NCBI GenBank assembly: GCA_041569895.1
Contig: JBFFXF010000064.1
Span: 1-30,247 of the forward strand
Origin: JBFFXF01 sp041569895
GTDB lineage: Bacteria > Planctomycetota > UBA8108 > JACQVS01
Length of the DNA: 30,247 nt
Reading direction: 5' to 3'
The notes below the pieces were generated by a model, which did not search any database, was not told where the DNA came from, and saw only the letters and a list, made by a program, of their open reading frames with translations. The number at the start of each line of letters is the position of its first letter. Within the stretch, counting starts at the first letter, position 1. Position numbers and translations under genes: made by a program. This document shows positions 22,885-30,247 of the stretch, in pieces.

Positions 22885-23679
22885 GTGCGAAAACAACATT
22901 CTCGTCCGATCACCGGTCTCGATCAGGGAGCCCGGACATCCGAGCGCGAAACTTCGCCTGAGCGGCGGGGTTCCACGGGACGGACAGACGAAGTACGGCA
23001 CGACGTGACGGCAGGCCGGGAGGCCGCCCCGGGCCGGGAGGCGGAGACGCCGCTGAAACGAGGACAGAGGGGCGGTGACCCCGGCAAGCGCTGGATGCTG
23101 GCCTTCCAGGCCGGAGACGAGCGGGCGTTCGACGAGATCGTGCGCCACTACCACGATGGCGTGCGGCGATTCGTCGGGCGATACTTCTCGGATCCGCACC
23201 GCGCGGAGGACATCTCGCAGGAGGCGTTCGTGCGAGTGTACCGCGCGCGCAAGCGATACAGACCGACGGCGAAGTTTCACACGTGGCTTTACACCATCGT
23301 GACTCGACTCTGCCTCAACGAGATCCGCAGCCGGCGGCGGGAGCGCCGCGCCATCCCGATCCAGAGCGGCGTCGGGCCGCAGCCCGACATCGCGGAGGCG
23401 GACCCGGCGCGCTCGATCCCCGATCCGCGGACCGAGGCGCCGCAGGCGGTGATCGAGCGGGAGGAGCTCGAGGACGTGCTCCGGGACGCCATCGACGGGC
23501 TTCCGGACAACCAGAGGATCGCCATCCTGCTGCTCCGGTTCCACGAGGCGTCGTACCGCGAGATCGCCGAGGTGCTCGGCATCTCGACGATGGCGGTGAA
23601 GTCACTGGTCAATCGAGCGCGCGAGGCGCTTCGCGGCAAGCTGGGACGCTATCGCGCAGGCCATCCACGCGGCGCTTGA
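22885..23679 (+). CDS. ECF RNA polymerase sigma factor
   Basis: 264 residues from a GTG. Region 2 spans about 80-150 (FDEIVRHYHDGVRRFVGRYF, AEDISQEAFVRVYRARKRY, FHTWLYTIVTRLCLNEIRSR) and contacts the -10 element and core polymerase. A linker (150-190) is followed by region 4 at about 192-250 (LPDNQRIAILLLRFHEASYREIAEVLGIS, then VKSLVNRAREALR) with the -35-binding helix-turn-helix. It lacks regions 1 and 3, hence group IV. The first 70 residues are charged and unconserved, so the true start may be GTG 23005 or ATG 23095. It is followed at 80 nt by a zinc-type anti-sigma gene, the usual regulator pairing. Confidence 0.92.
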   Translation: MRKQHSRPITGLDQGARTSERETSPERRGSTGRTDEVRHDVTAGREAAPGREAETPLKRGQRGGDPGKRWMLAFQAGDERAFDEIVRHYHDGVRRFVGRYFSDPHRAEDISQEAFVRVYRARKRYRPTAKFHTWLYTIVTRLCLNEIRSRRRERRAIPIQSGVGPQPDIAEADPARSIPDPRTEAPQAVIEREELEDVLRDAIDGLPDNQRIAILLLRFHEASYREIAEVLGISTMAVKSLVNRAREALRGKLGRYRAGHPRGA

Positions 23680-23758
23680 AGGCGACACGGAAGAGACGGA
23701 ACGCGGCGAACCGTACAGACCGGCGGACAGACGGACCGAGGACCGACGGACCGAGACG

Positions 23759-24316
23759 ATGATCACGCGCAACGACGCTTACGGCGAGGCCGGCCAGGAC
23801 CGGCCGAATGGGCCCGAGTGCAATCAGGCGGCCGAGTGGATCGGGCTGTCGATCGACGGGGAGATCGACGCCGCCGACGCGGCGGCGCTGGCGTCGCACC
23901 TGGAAAGCTGCGATGCCTGCCGGCGCCTCGACGCGGAGCAGCGCGAGGACTGGTCGCTGCTGGGCTCGCTGCCCGAGCCGCCGTCCGTGGACGCCGACTC
24001 GTACGTCGGGGCCGTGCGTCACGAGATCCGCGCCGCGACCCGTCGCCGGATCGCCCGGCTCGTGCCCGCTGCCGCCGCTGCGGCGGTCATCGCCGTGGCC
24101 GCGCTCTTCGTCGGGACGCGCGAGACCGCGCCCGACGCCGATTTCCTCCAGTCGGTGCCGGTTCTCGTCGACCTTCGAAGCGAGACGCGCGACCTCGACG
24201 AGGAGATGATCGGGCGCATCTTCGACCGACTCGACCCGACCGCGGAGGCCGAGCCGGAAGAGGGCTTCGAGCTCGAGCTGTTCCTCGAGGAGGAGCTGGA
24301 GGGCACCAGGCTATGA
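23759..24316 (+). CDS. Zinc-binding membrane anti-sigma factor
   Basis: 185 residues. The N-terminal domain has the ZAS pattern H-x3-C-x2-C (H47, C51, C54 in HLESCDAC) with an upstream Cys21 as likely fourth ligand. It should bind the ECF factor in the cytosol. One membrane helix (about 101-119, LVPAAAAAAVIAVAALFVG) follows. The periplasmic tail (120-185) is short and strongly acidic toward its end. The 80-nt gap before it carries a direct repeat GACGGACCGAG (23730-23740 and 23745-23755), which ends 3 nt before the ATG and may affect its translation. The stop overlaps the next gene (ATGA). Confidence 0.85.
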   Translation: MITRNDAYGEAGQDRPNGPECNQAAEWIGLSIDGEIDAADAAALASHLESCDACRRLDAEQREDWSLLGSLPEPPSVDADSYVGAVRHEIRAATRRRIARLVPAAAAAAVIAVAALFVGTRETAPDADFLQSVPVLVDLRSETRDLDEEMIGRIFDRLDPTAEAEPEEGFELELFLEEELEGTRL

Positions 24317-25323
24317 CGTATGCGCGGCCGCTCGCCCGGCGCACGTGTCTGCTCGCGATCCTCGTGGCCTCGGTCTGCTCGCTGGGATCGCCGGCGGCGG
24401 CCGACGGCGACGGGAAGGACGCCAAGCAGGCCGCGGGACGCGACCAGGAATCGCGCCCGCGGAGGTCACGTCGCGGCCGCGAGCTCTTCGAGTCGCTCGG
24501 CAAGAAGGAGCGCGAGGAGCTGCGCGAGCTCTTCCGGCTCCTGAAGACGCGACCGCGCGAGAGGCGCCACCGCATCCTCGATCACCTCGCCTCCCTGCCG
24601 CCCGAGAAACGCCGCGAGGCGATCGCGACGGCGCGCGACGAGATCCTCGCGGAAGATGCGGAGTGGAAGCGAATCGACCGGGAGCTCCGCAAGATCGAGC
24701 GCGCGTGCCGAAAGCGGTACTCGCTTCCGGCCGAGCTTCGCGCGCAGCTCGAGGGGGTGACCGACAAGGCGGAGCGCTGGCGGATCTCGCGTCGTTTCTT
24801 CGATCGCAAGGTCAAGGAGCAGCGCCGCAAGACGATCGAGAAGCTGCCGGACGCGTTGCGTCGCGAGGTCGAGGCGCTCGAGCCGCGCGAGCAGGCCGAC
24901 TTCCTCCGTCGCTACTCCGGCCTGCAGCTACTGCGCGAGGTGTTCTCCAGGGACCGGGAGCAACGCGCCTTCCTCGATATCGCTCCGGACGACTTCCGCG
25001 CCCTGGCGCGCGCCGAGGAGACGGGGAACGACGCGGAGCGGCCCGCGTGCGTCGAGCCGGCGAGGTGGGCGAAGTGGCTCGAGCTCAAGTCCTACGAGCG
25101 GCTGCGGCTCCTCAGGACGGTGGTCCAGGTGCGCCTGGAGGGGATGAGCTCGTTCCGAAAGCCGAGCCGCTCCCGGACGTCACGGAGCGAGGGCGCGAAG
25201 GAGCCGCGGAGCGAGCCGGGCGAGCCGGGCGAGCCGGGCGAGCCGGGCAAGGGTCCGTCGCAGGGTTGCGGCGAGCGCCAGGAGCCACCCTCGTCGAGGA
25301 CGTCCTCGCCGAAGACGAACTGA
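24313..25323 (+). CDS. Exported, highly charged helical protein of the sigma operon
   Basis: 336 residues with a signal peptide (RRTCLLAILVASVCSLGSPAAA, to about 30). The body (50-270) is Arg/Glu/Lys-rich and helical, with repeated phrases LPPEKRREAIATARDEI, LPDALRREVEALEP and FLDIAPDDFRAL. They recall the periplasmic L-x-P-E/D-x-R turns of CpxP/DUF3106-like proteins, which sense or chaperone in the periplasm. The C-terminal tail has a collagen-like GEPGEPGEPG stretch from four perfect 9-nt DNA repeats (25213-25248). The start overlaps the anti-sigma stop by 4 nt, so it is the third gene of the sigma operon and probably its periplasmic partner. The end is 13 nt from the convergent zinc-ribbon gene. 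Confidence 0.75.
   Translation: MTYARPLARRTCLLAILVASVCSLGSPAAADGDGKDAKQAAGRDQESRPRRSRRGRELFESLGKKEREELRELFRLLKTRPRERRHRILDHLASLPPEKRREAIATARDEILAEDAEWKRIDRELRKIERACRKRYSLPAELRAQLEGVTDKAERWRISRRFFDRKVKEQRRKTIEKLPDALRREVEALEPREQADFLRRYSGLQLLREVFSRDREQRAFLDIAPDDFRALARAEETGNDAERPACVEPARWAKWLELKSYERLRLLRTVVQVRLEGMSSFRKPSRSRTSRSEGAKEPRSEPGEPGEPGEPGKGPSQGCGERQEPPSSRTSSPKTN
25213..25248 (+). repeat. Four perfect 9-nt repeats encoding Gly-Glu-Pro
   Basis: GAGCCGGGC repeated four times without a mismatch, in frame in the exported protein's tail (Glu-Pro-Gly units). The perfect identity suggests recent slippage and a length that could vary between strains. Confidence 0.85.
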
Positions 25324-25336
25324 CGACGCGCGCCGG

Positions 25337-25846
25337 TCAGAAATAGACCTCCCAGCGGTTTCTCTCGTACTGGATCGAGAGCACCAGCCCCACCAGGAAG
25401 AAGAGACCGAGCGCCCCGCCGACGACGTAGAGCGCCGTGTCCTCGCCGAGCGCGCTCGTCAGCACGCCGTGGTGCGGCGAGAGAAGCATGACGAGGCCGA
25501 TCCCGGCCACGAGAGCCAGCAGCACGAGCAACGCCGCGAGAGCCAGGATGCGCCGCTCGCGGCCGCGGGTGCCGTTCACCGTGACGAGGAAGTTCTCCTG
25601 CGGGCGCTTGCCGACGTGCAGGCACTCCGGGCACGTCAGCGTCTCCGACATCTGCGACGCGCTGAGCGTGAACTCCTCGTAGCACTCGCTGCAGATGAAG
25701 TGGATTCGCCCCCCGCCCGCGCGCTGCGGCCTGGGTGGCCTGGCGGCCTTCGGCTTCGCCGGAGCCTTCTTCGCGGGCTTCTTTGCGGCCTTCTTCGGGG
25801 CTGCCTTCGGAGCCCGCGCCTTCTTGGTGATCTTCTTCTTTGCCAT
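25337..25846 (-). CDS. Membrane-anchored zinc-ribbon protein with a histone-like tail
   Basis: 169 residues in three parts. Residues 1-45 are Lys/Ala/Pro-rich (MAKKKITKKARAPKAAPKKA...), like a histone H1 tail. A zinc ribbon C-x2-C...C-x2-C follows (C52, C55 and C72, C75: ICSECYEEF and TCPECLHVG). Two membrane helices end the protein (100-122 and 140-158) before a short C-terminus. The positive tail implies that the ribbon and tail are cytosolic and could bind nucleic acid at the membrane. The function is unknown. The ATG at 25846 starts the Lys-rich run; an ATG 60 nt upstream gives an Arg-rich extension without support. The gene is convergent with the sigma operon. Confidence 0.75.
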   Translation of the reverse strand: MAKKKITKKARAPKAAPKKAAKKPAKKAPAKPKAARPPRPQRAGGGRIHFICSECYEEFTLSASQMSETLTCPECLHVGKRPQENFLVTVNGTRGRERRILALAALLVLLALVAGIGLVMLLSPHHGVLTSALGEDTALYVVGGALGLFFLVGLVLSIQYERNRWEVYF

Positions 25847-26091
25847 GGCGTGTGCGTCTCCGTTCGCAGACAGGCGGCGCGCAGTGCGCCGAGTGCTCCA
25901 CCGCACTCCTCAGCCGCGAGGCAGCGGCGACGTGCGTGCTTGTTCGGTGATAGCCGTGACGAGGGCCCATCGCGAGCGCCCCTCACCGGGCGCCCGTGGG
26001 GCTCGCGAGCCGAGCCCCCGATGGGTCTTTCGAGTGAGGATTGTACCACAGACGCCCGCGCCGGGTATCCGATTTTGCGGTCCGTGGCGCC
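25847..26091. other. Intergenic gap upstream of the zinc-ribbon gene
   Basis: 245 nt between two minus-strand genes. I see no RNA gene and no strong terminator. The promoter of the zinc-ribbon gene should lie here, but no clear -10/-35 pair was found. Confidence 0.4.
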
Positions 26092-26487
26092 TCAGTCGAC
26101 CTTCGTGCCGCCGCCGGGCAGGTCCTCGAGAGCGACGGACTCCTCGAGGTCGGATCGGAGCGATCGGAGCAGGATGTCGGGATTCCGCGCGACGAGCCGA
26201 CTGAGCTGGGCGATCTCGCGGCGCAACCGCTCCGAGCGAGGATTCGCGAGCGGCGACCGGCCGCTCGACCACGCGCGAACCGCCTCCCGGAGCTCGCGTC
26301 GCAACGCGCGCACCCTGAGAAGCCGCGCCAGCCGCAGCTGACGCCGCACCTCGTGGTGCACATGACGGTCCTCCAGAAAGGACGCCATGCGCGTCTTCTG
26401 CTTCTCGAGCCGCACGCCCGTCGCCAGCACGACGAGCATCACGAGCGCGACGACGAGCGTGAGGCACACCACGCTCAACCAGCTCAC
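26092..26487 (-). CDS. Small single-pass membrane protein
   Basis: 131 residues from a GTG. One N-terminal membrane helix (3-25, WLSVVCLTLVVALVMLVVLATG) is followed by an Arg-rich helical cytosolic domain (QLRLARLLRVRALRRELREAV) and an acidic tail ending ALEDLPGG. No family is recognised. It lies 245 nt upstream of the zinc-ribbon gene and 420 nt downstream of the HEAT/VWA gene on the same strand. Third-position GC is high throughout, which supports coding. Confidence 0.65.
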   Translation of the reverse strand: MSWLSVVCLTLVVALVMLVVLATGVRLEKQKTRMASFLEDRHVHHEVRRQLRLARLLRVRALRRELREAVRAWSSGRSPLANPRSERLRREIAQLSRLVARNPDILLRSLRSDLEESVALEDLPGGGTKVD

Positions 26488-26551
26488 GACGAGTCCACGT
26501 GACGCGGAGAGACCCTCCCGGAACCCGAAACCACACTTCTGTCTTCGGCAG

Positions 26552-26579
26552 GGACCTGCCGTCGCTTGACGGCGGGTCC
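26552..26579. repeat. 12-bp hairpin with GCTT loop
   Basis: GGACCTGCCGTC (26552-26563), loop GCTT, GACGGCGGGTCC (26568-26579): 12 pairs with one G-U. It is upstream of the GTG at 26487 and downstream of repeat tract D. No T run follows on either strand, so it is not a standard terminator. Confidence 0.6.
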
Positions 26580-26589
26580 GGGAAGGTGC

Positions 26590-26862
26590 GGGTCGTCCTC
26601 GTCCTCGTCCTCGTCCTCGTTCCCGTTCCCGTTCCCGTGCCCGTTCCCGTGCGTGCCCGTTCCCGTTCCCGTTCCCGTGCCCGTACCCGTCCTCGAAGGC
26701 TCTGGTTGCGGAGTCCGATGACCGATTCCGATGTCCGATTCCGACTCCGATTCCGAGGTCAGAGATCAGAGGTCCGAGGTCCGAGATCAGAGATCAGAGG
26801 GCAACAGAGACGCGATGTGTTTCAATCTGCGTCGATCTGCGTAATCTGCGCAATCTGCGTTC
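26590..26862. repeat. Composite simple-sequence tract D
   Basis: The order is: GTCCTC units; CCGTTC/CCGTGC hexamers (26620-26690); the linker GTCCTCGAAGGCTC (26689-26702) and GCGGAGTCCGATGACCGA (26708-26725), identical to tract B; CCGATT/CCGACT units; CAGAGAT and GGTCCGA units (to about 26800); then four units of about ATCTGCGT (26825-26860). It lies just beyond the HEAT/VWA stop. Confidence 0.85.
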
Positions 26863-26907
26863 CCGTTCTCATCGTTCGTCAGCCGCGCTCTCGTTCCGAC
26901 GGCCGAC

Positions 26908-28698
26908 TCACCTCGCCATGAACACGCCGAAGTTCTGGTCGGCCAGGAGCTCGAGGAGCTGGCGTTCCTCGGGTTTCAGGTTGAAGCCGATGGTGTTGAT
27001 CTTGATCTTGCGGAAGCGGTTCATGTCGCGGACCTGGTCGAGTATCTTCGTGGTCTCGAGGTACTTGCCGGTGGTCGGCGCGCCGTCGGAGAGCAGGAAG
27101 ATGGTGTCGACCTTTTCGTCCGCGAAGGTCCTCTCGATGGCGTCGAAGAGGTTGGTGAGGCCCGCGGGCGTCGAGGCGTCGACGAAACGGGTGGCGTCGA
27201 GTCGCAGCGCGGTGTTCAGCTTCTCGAGGTAGGGTCGCCACGAGTCGACCAGGGTGTTGAAGCGGACGACGTTGACCGCGACGCCGTCGGGCAGGCGCGT
27301 GAGGACTTTCTTGAGCTCGGACTTGGCGACCTCGATCTTGGCTCGCGTGTTCGCGTCGGCGTCGGCGCCGCCCTCGCCCTTCTTCTTCGCGGGGCGCTTG
27401 ACCACGGTCTTCCCGCGTGGACCGTTCTCCGCGCCGGGACGATCGGGCTTGAACTCGTACTCCTCCCGCATGCTCTCGGAGCAGTCGATGACGAAGGCGC
27501 AGTGCTTCGACTGCACGCGCAAGCCGTGGTAGAGCAGCGTGCGCTTGTCCTCGTCCTTCTCGTTCTCGGCCGACTTGATCGAGATGAACTCCTGGAGAGT
27601 CCGGCGGCGGACCTCGACCTTGTCCTTGTAGGTCGCCCACCAGCTCTCCCACTGCGCCGAATTGGCGCCGAGGTCGACACCGGTCAGGCGGGCAAGGGCG
27701 TCCGCGATGTCGTCCTGGACCCGTCCCTCGCTGCGCTCGAGCGCGAGAATCAGCGGCATGATCACGTCCGGGCCGCCGAGCTCGACGAGCGCGGCGACGG
27801 TCGCGATCTTCACCGTGGCGTTTTGCGATTCGAGCAGCGGCAGGAGTCGCTTGGTGAGCTTCGTGTCGCCGCACATCGCGATGAGATCGACGGCGATCGT
27901 CTGGACCTTCCAGTCCTTGCTCCGGAGGAGGCTCAGGTAGCGGGTCTTGTACTTCTTCGCCTCGTTGACGAGCAGCACCTCGAGCGCGGCGACCTGGACC
28001 TCCGGGATCCTGCTGGTCATCAGTTTCGCCGCGGTGGGGACGGCGGCGTCGAGCCGCTGGTCGCGGAAGACGTTGAGGACCGCGACCTGGGCGCCGGGCG
28101 ACGCGGCTCGTCGGAGTTCCGCGTTGATCACCGAGAGCCTCCGGCGGTGGTCGGTATTCGCGATCGCCGTGAGGATGACACGATAGACTCCCGCGTGCCC
28201 TCGCACCGTCGGCGTCAGGCCGTTCTTGACCAGCCAGTCCTCGGCGTCGTCATCGAGCGTGCCGCTGAAGAGCGCCTGCTCGAGGCTGTAGCGCCCGATC
28301 CCCTCGAACGCGCTCACGCCCTCGTACGACGCGATCAGGGGAGGCACGCCACGCGTGACGATCGCCTTGACGGCCTCCTCGTTCCCGAACTTCCCGAGGC
28401 TTCTCACGATCGCCCCGGCGATGCCGGCGTTCTCCTCCTGCGGGAGAGCGCGAGCGAGGAAGGGCACGACCTTGTCCGACTTCACGTCGCCGAACTTCTC
28501 GATGGTCTCGATGCGCTCGAACGCGTCTTTCTCCCTCTCGGCCTCGAACTGCTTCTTGAGGGCCTCGAACGCGGCGTCCGGGTCGTCCTGCGCCGCGGCC
28601 GGCGCGGATCGGACGACTGAAAAGATCGCCAGCAAGCACACCAGCGTTCCCGTAAACGGCCTCGTCTGCACGAATGGCTGCATCCGATCGCGCTCCAT
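26908..28698 (-). CDS. Exported HEAT-repeat and von Willebrand A protein
   Basis: 596 residues. A signal peptide (about 12-37, FTGTLVCLLAIFSVVRSAPAAAQ) is followed by HEAT-like helical repeats (about 60-340: KVVPFLARALPQEENAGIAGAI, LLPLLESQNATVKIATVAALVELGG). A VWA domain (399-590) follows with an intact MIDAS: DCSES (405-409), Thr in AGLTNL (515) and LLSDG (Asp 538). VWA domains bind a metal and a protein partner; HEAT arrays are scaffolds. A charged 35-residue insert (about 414-450, with VKRPAKKKGEGG) interrupts the VWA fold after its first strand. A second ATG at 28683 has GGAG 9 nt upstream and may be the true start, which would drop only five residues. It is divergent from the gene at 28914. 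Confidence 0.88.
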   Translation of the reverse strand: MERDRMQPFVQTRPFTGTLVCLLAIFSVVRSAPAAAQDDPDAAFEALKKQFEAEREKDAFERIETIEKFGDVKSDKVVPFLARALPQEENAGIAGAIVRSLGKFGNEEAVKAIVTRGVPPLIASYEGVSAFEGIGRYSLEQALFSGTLDDDAEDWLVKNGLTPTVRGHAGVYRVILTAIANTDHRRRLSVINAELRRAASPGAQVAVLNVFRDQRLDAAVPTAAKLMTSRIPEVQVAALEVLLVNEAKKYKTRYLSLLRSKDWKVQTIAVDLIAMCGDTKLTKRLLPLLESQNATVKIATVAALVELGGPDVIMPLILALERSEGRVQDDIADALARLTGVDLGANSAQWESWWATYKDKVEVRRRTLQEFISIKSAENEKDEDKRTLLYHGLRVQSKHCAFVIDCSESMREEYEFKPDRPGAENGPRGKTVVKRPAKKKGEGGADADANTRAKIEVAKSELKKVLTRLPDGVAVNVVRFNTLVDSWRPYLEKLNTALRLDATRFVDASTPAGLTNLFDAIERTFADEKVDTIFLLSDGAPTTGKYLETTKILDQVRDMNRFRKIKINTIGFNLKPEERQLLELLADQNFGVFMAR

Positions 28699-28871
28699 GT
28701 TCCCGGAAAGCGCCCGCGACGAGATGCGTGGCGCGATGAACGAAAGTGATTAAAGAAAGCGAGACTCGCCGCCCGATACTCCCAGCACCGAATCACCTTT
28801 GGCCTTCGGCTTTTCCCCTCTCGGTCGAAGGCCTTCTTTTTTTCTCCTCCGCTTCCTCCGAGCCCCGTCAT

Positions 28872-28877
28872 TATAAT
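28872..28877 (+). promoter_or_regulatory. Candidate -10 box upstream of the gene at 28914
   Basis: A perfect TATAAT (28872-28877) stands out in GC-rich DNA, 36 nt before ATG 28914. The -35 position 17 nt upstream (CCGCTT) is poor, so an activator or other sigma factor may be needed. Confidence 0.4.
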
Positions 28878-28913
28878 TTCCCCTTGCCCGCAGGCAAACC
28901 GGGGTTTTGTCCC

Positions 28914-30140
28914 ATGAGAGCGATTCTTTTCGGCATCATCACGCTCGCGGTGATCGCGGCGGGCGTCTACTTCGGAAAGCGCGAGTTCGAGGCGCGGCGA
29001 GACGCCATGGCGCCGCCGCCCGTCGAGCCCGTGACCGTCCGGGGTGACGCCGTCGAGTCCCCGGTCGAGGGCGGCCGGCGGTCGCCGGAGGAGTCGGGGT
29101 CGCCACGCGTCGAGCAGCCGTCGCGTCCACGCCCGCCGGACGACGCCGAGATCGCCCGCGCCATCCGCCGGATCGAGGAGCGCCTCGCGCGTGACGGCTT
29201 CCGGGCCGTGGGCGAGGTTGCCTCCGACGAGCTCGAGTCCTTGCTGGAGGCCCATGACGCGCTGCGCGGCGATCCCGAGCTCGCCGAGGCCCTGGCGCCC
29301 CTCCGGCGGTGGAAGCTCAAGGCGGAGGTGTTCGCCGCGGTCGTCGACCCCATCGAGCGCCAGACGCTGCCCGAACGCCTCTACGAGGTGACGCTGACGA
29401 ACGGCAACGTGCTGACGGCGCGTCGCGCCGATCTGGTCGGCAACGAGTACGACATCTCCGTGCTCCCGAGCGGCGAGGTGGTGCGCCCCCGCGACACGGT
29501 GAGCCGGGTCGACGAGCTCTCACGCGAGCAGTACCTCGCGCGCCTCGAGACGGAGATCACCGCCAACGCGGAGCGCATCACGAGCCCGATCGACATGTAC
29601 GTCAAGGTCGTGGCGCACTGTTTCCGCTGGGGCATGACGAAGACCGGTTACGAGTTCCTCGAGAGGCTCCTCACCATGCCGAAGTCGAGCCAGGTGCCGG
29701 CGATCTTCGCGCACGATCCCGACGGCGACATCACCATGCGCTGGGAACAGGCCGCGGGACGGGCGCCGCTCGACCCGCTGCCGGGCACGGCCGTCGCGAG
29801 CGCGCCCCCGCCGAGCCCGGACACCTCCGGCGCGAGGCCCCCCACCGAGAGACCCGAGCCCGCGCTCCTCGACCCCTCCGTCGTCATCGAGACCGATCCC
29901 GCACGCATCGCCGACGCCCTGCGCGAGGTCCGCCGGCTGCGCATCGAGGCCCAGACGATCTACCAGAAGGTCGTCGTCGGCCACCAGGGCAAGCTCGACG
30001 ACCTCCACGAGGCCCGCCAGAAGCTCGAGGACGCCGTCGACATCCTGGCGCGACTGCCGCGCAACCAGTCGGACGTCAAGAACGCCCGACGCGAGGTGGC
30101 GCAGTTGCTCCATGCGGTGATCAAGTCGCTGCCGTTCTGA
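28914..30140 (+). CDS. Membrane-anchored protein of unknown function
   Basis: 408 residues. One N-terminal anchor (3-20, AILFGIITLAVIAAGVYF) is followed by a Pro/Glu-rich spacer (33-75) and a helical segment (77-145). A small beta region (about 155-195: YEVTLTNGNVLTARRADLVGN then VLPSGEVVRPRDTVSRV) looks like a Sm/KOW-type or SH3-type barrel. Another Pro-rich spacer (285-325) precedes a C-terminal helical hairpin (330-405). I do not recognise a family. Such anchored spacer-and-module proteins are common in planctomycete envelopes. The start at 28914 is chosen because the anchor begins there; the ORF is open 56 codons further up. Confidence 0.72.
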   Translation: MRAILFGIITLAVIAAGVYFGKREFEARRDAMAPPPVEPVTVRGDAVESPVEGGRRSPEESGSPRVEQPSRPRPPDDAEIARAIRRIEERLARDGFRAVGEVASDELESLLEAHDALRGDPELAEALAPLRRWKLKAEVFAAVVDPIERQTLPERLYEVTLTNGNVLTARRADLVGNEYDISVLPSGEVVRPRDTVSRVDELSREQYLARLETEITANAERITSPIDMYVKVVAHCFRWGMTKTGYEFLERLLTMPKSSQVPAIFAHDPDGDITMRWEQAAGRAPLDPLPGTAVASAPPPSPDTSGARPPTERPEPALLDPSVVIETDPARIADALREVRRLRIEAQTIYQKVVVGHQGKLDDLHEARQKLEDAVDILARLPRNQSDVKNARREVAQLLHAVIKSLPF

Positions 30141-30148
30141 CCCATCGC

Positions 30149-30247
30149 CGTGCCCGTCCCCGTCCCCGTCCCCGTCCCCGTTCCCGTTCCCGTGCCCGTT
30201 CCCGTTCCCGATTCTCGAGATCCGATTTCCGACTCCGATTCCGACCC
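30149..30247. repeat. Composite simple-sequence tract E (to window end)
   Basis: CCGTCC/CCGTTC/CCGTGC hexamers (30149-30209), then GATTCTCGAGATCCGATTTC and CCGACT/CCGATT units to the window edge. This is the same module order as in tract D, again directly after a stop codon (30140). Confidence 0.85.

Noticed and set aside
26590..26862. CRISPR array
   Set aside because: The repeat period is 6-9 bp with no unique spacers and no cas genes.

Overview
This window is about 30 kb of very GC-rich (roughly two-thirds G+C by eye) chromosomal DNA from a diderm bacterium. An uncultured Planctomycetota-like lineage fits best. The signs are proteins with paired dockerin-like loops (RGDxNxDGxVxxxD), a CRTAC1/ASPIC-UnbV protein next to a TPR protein, a DUF1573 protein, DksA and zinc-ribbon proteins with histone-like Lys/Ala tails, an LPS enzyme (LpxD) and an ECF sigma/anti-sigma pair. 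The taxon is inferred; no rRNA or marker gene is present. No transposase, integrase, phage gene or CRISPR array is visible.

Layout. 1-1021 has no confident gene but holds a simple-sequence tract, an 11-bp inverted repeat and a clear sigma70-type promoter for the exported dockerin-repeat protein (1022-2245). 2246-3449 is gene-poor and contains two good intrinsic terminators, both on the minus strand. A DksA-type regulator with a Lys-rich tail (minus, 3450-4160) diverges from a two-gene unit: a PPi-type phosphofructokinase and an Nramp-fold transporter lacking the canonical metal-binding motif, overlapping by GTGA. A minus-strand operon (12626 down to 8213) encodes a cohesin/dockerin-like exported protein, a TPR protein and a CRTAC1-family protein, with overlapping ends. 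Divergent from it are a DUF1573 protein and lpxD. Convergent to lpxD are a tRNA-queuosine mannosyltransferase-like enzyme and a giant MscK-type mechanosensitive channel.

The most striking locus is 19786-20160 (minus), between the channel gene and tRNA-Ala(CGC). It is a complete single-domain rhodanese, 124 residues long, if two in-frame TGA codons are read through. The two TGAs sit exactly where this rhodanese type has its C-x-C active-site cysteines (FY-TGA-Ala-TGA-PRE). A 6-bp hairpin with a GGUCG loop lies 21-27 nt downstream of them, as in bacterial SECIS elements. I read it as a double-selenocysteine (UxU) rhodanese that ordinary gene callers would truncate or miss.

The right third holds an AsmA-like envelope protein, an ECF sigma factor with its zinc-binding anti-sigma factor and an overlapping exported charged protein, a membrane-anchored zinc-ribbon protein with a histone-like tail, a small membrane protein, a HEAT+VWA exported protein and a membrane-anchored protein of unknown function.

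A second theme is a family of simple-sequence tracts at 267-405, 7231-7420, 20436-20612, 26590-26862 and 30149-30247, all outside genes. They are built of degenerate hexamers (CCGTTC, CCGACT/CCGATT, CAGAGAT, GGTCAC). Two of them share an identical composite core, which points to a dispersed element rather than independent slippage.
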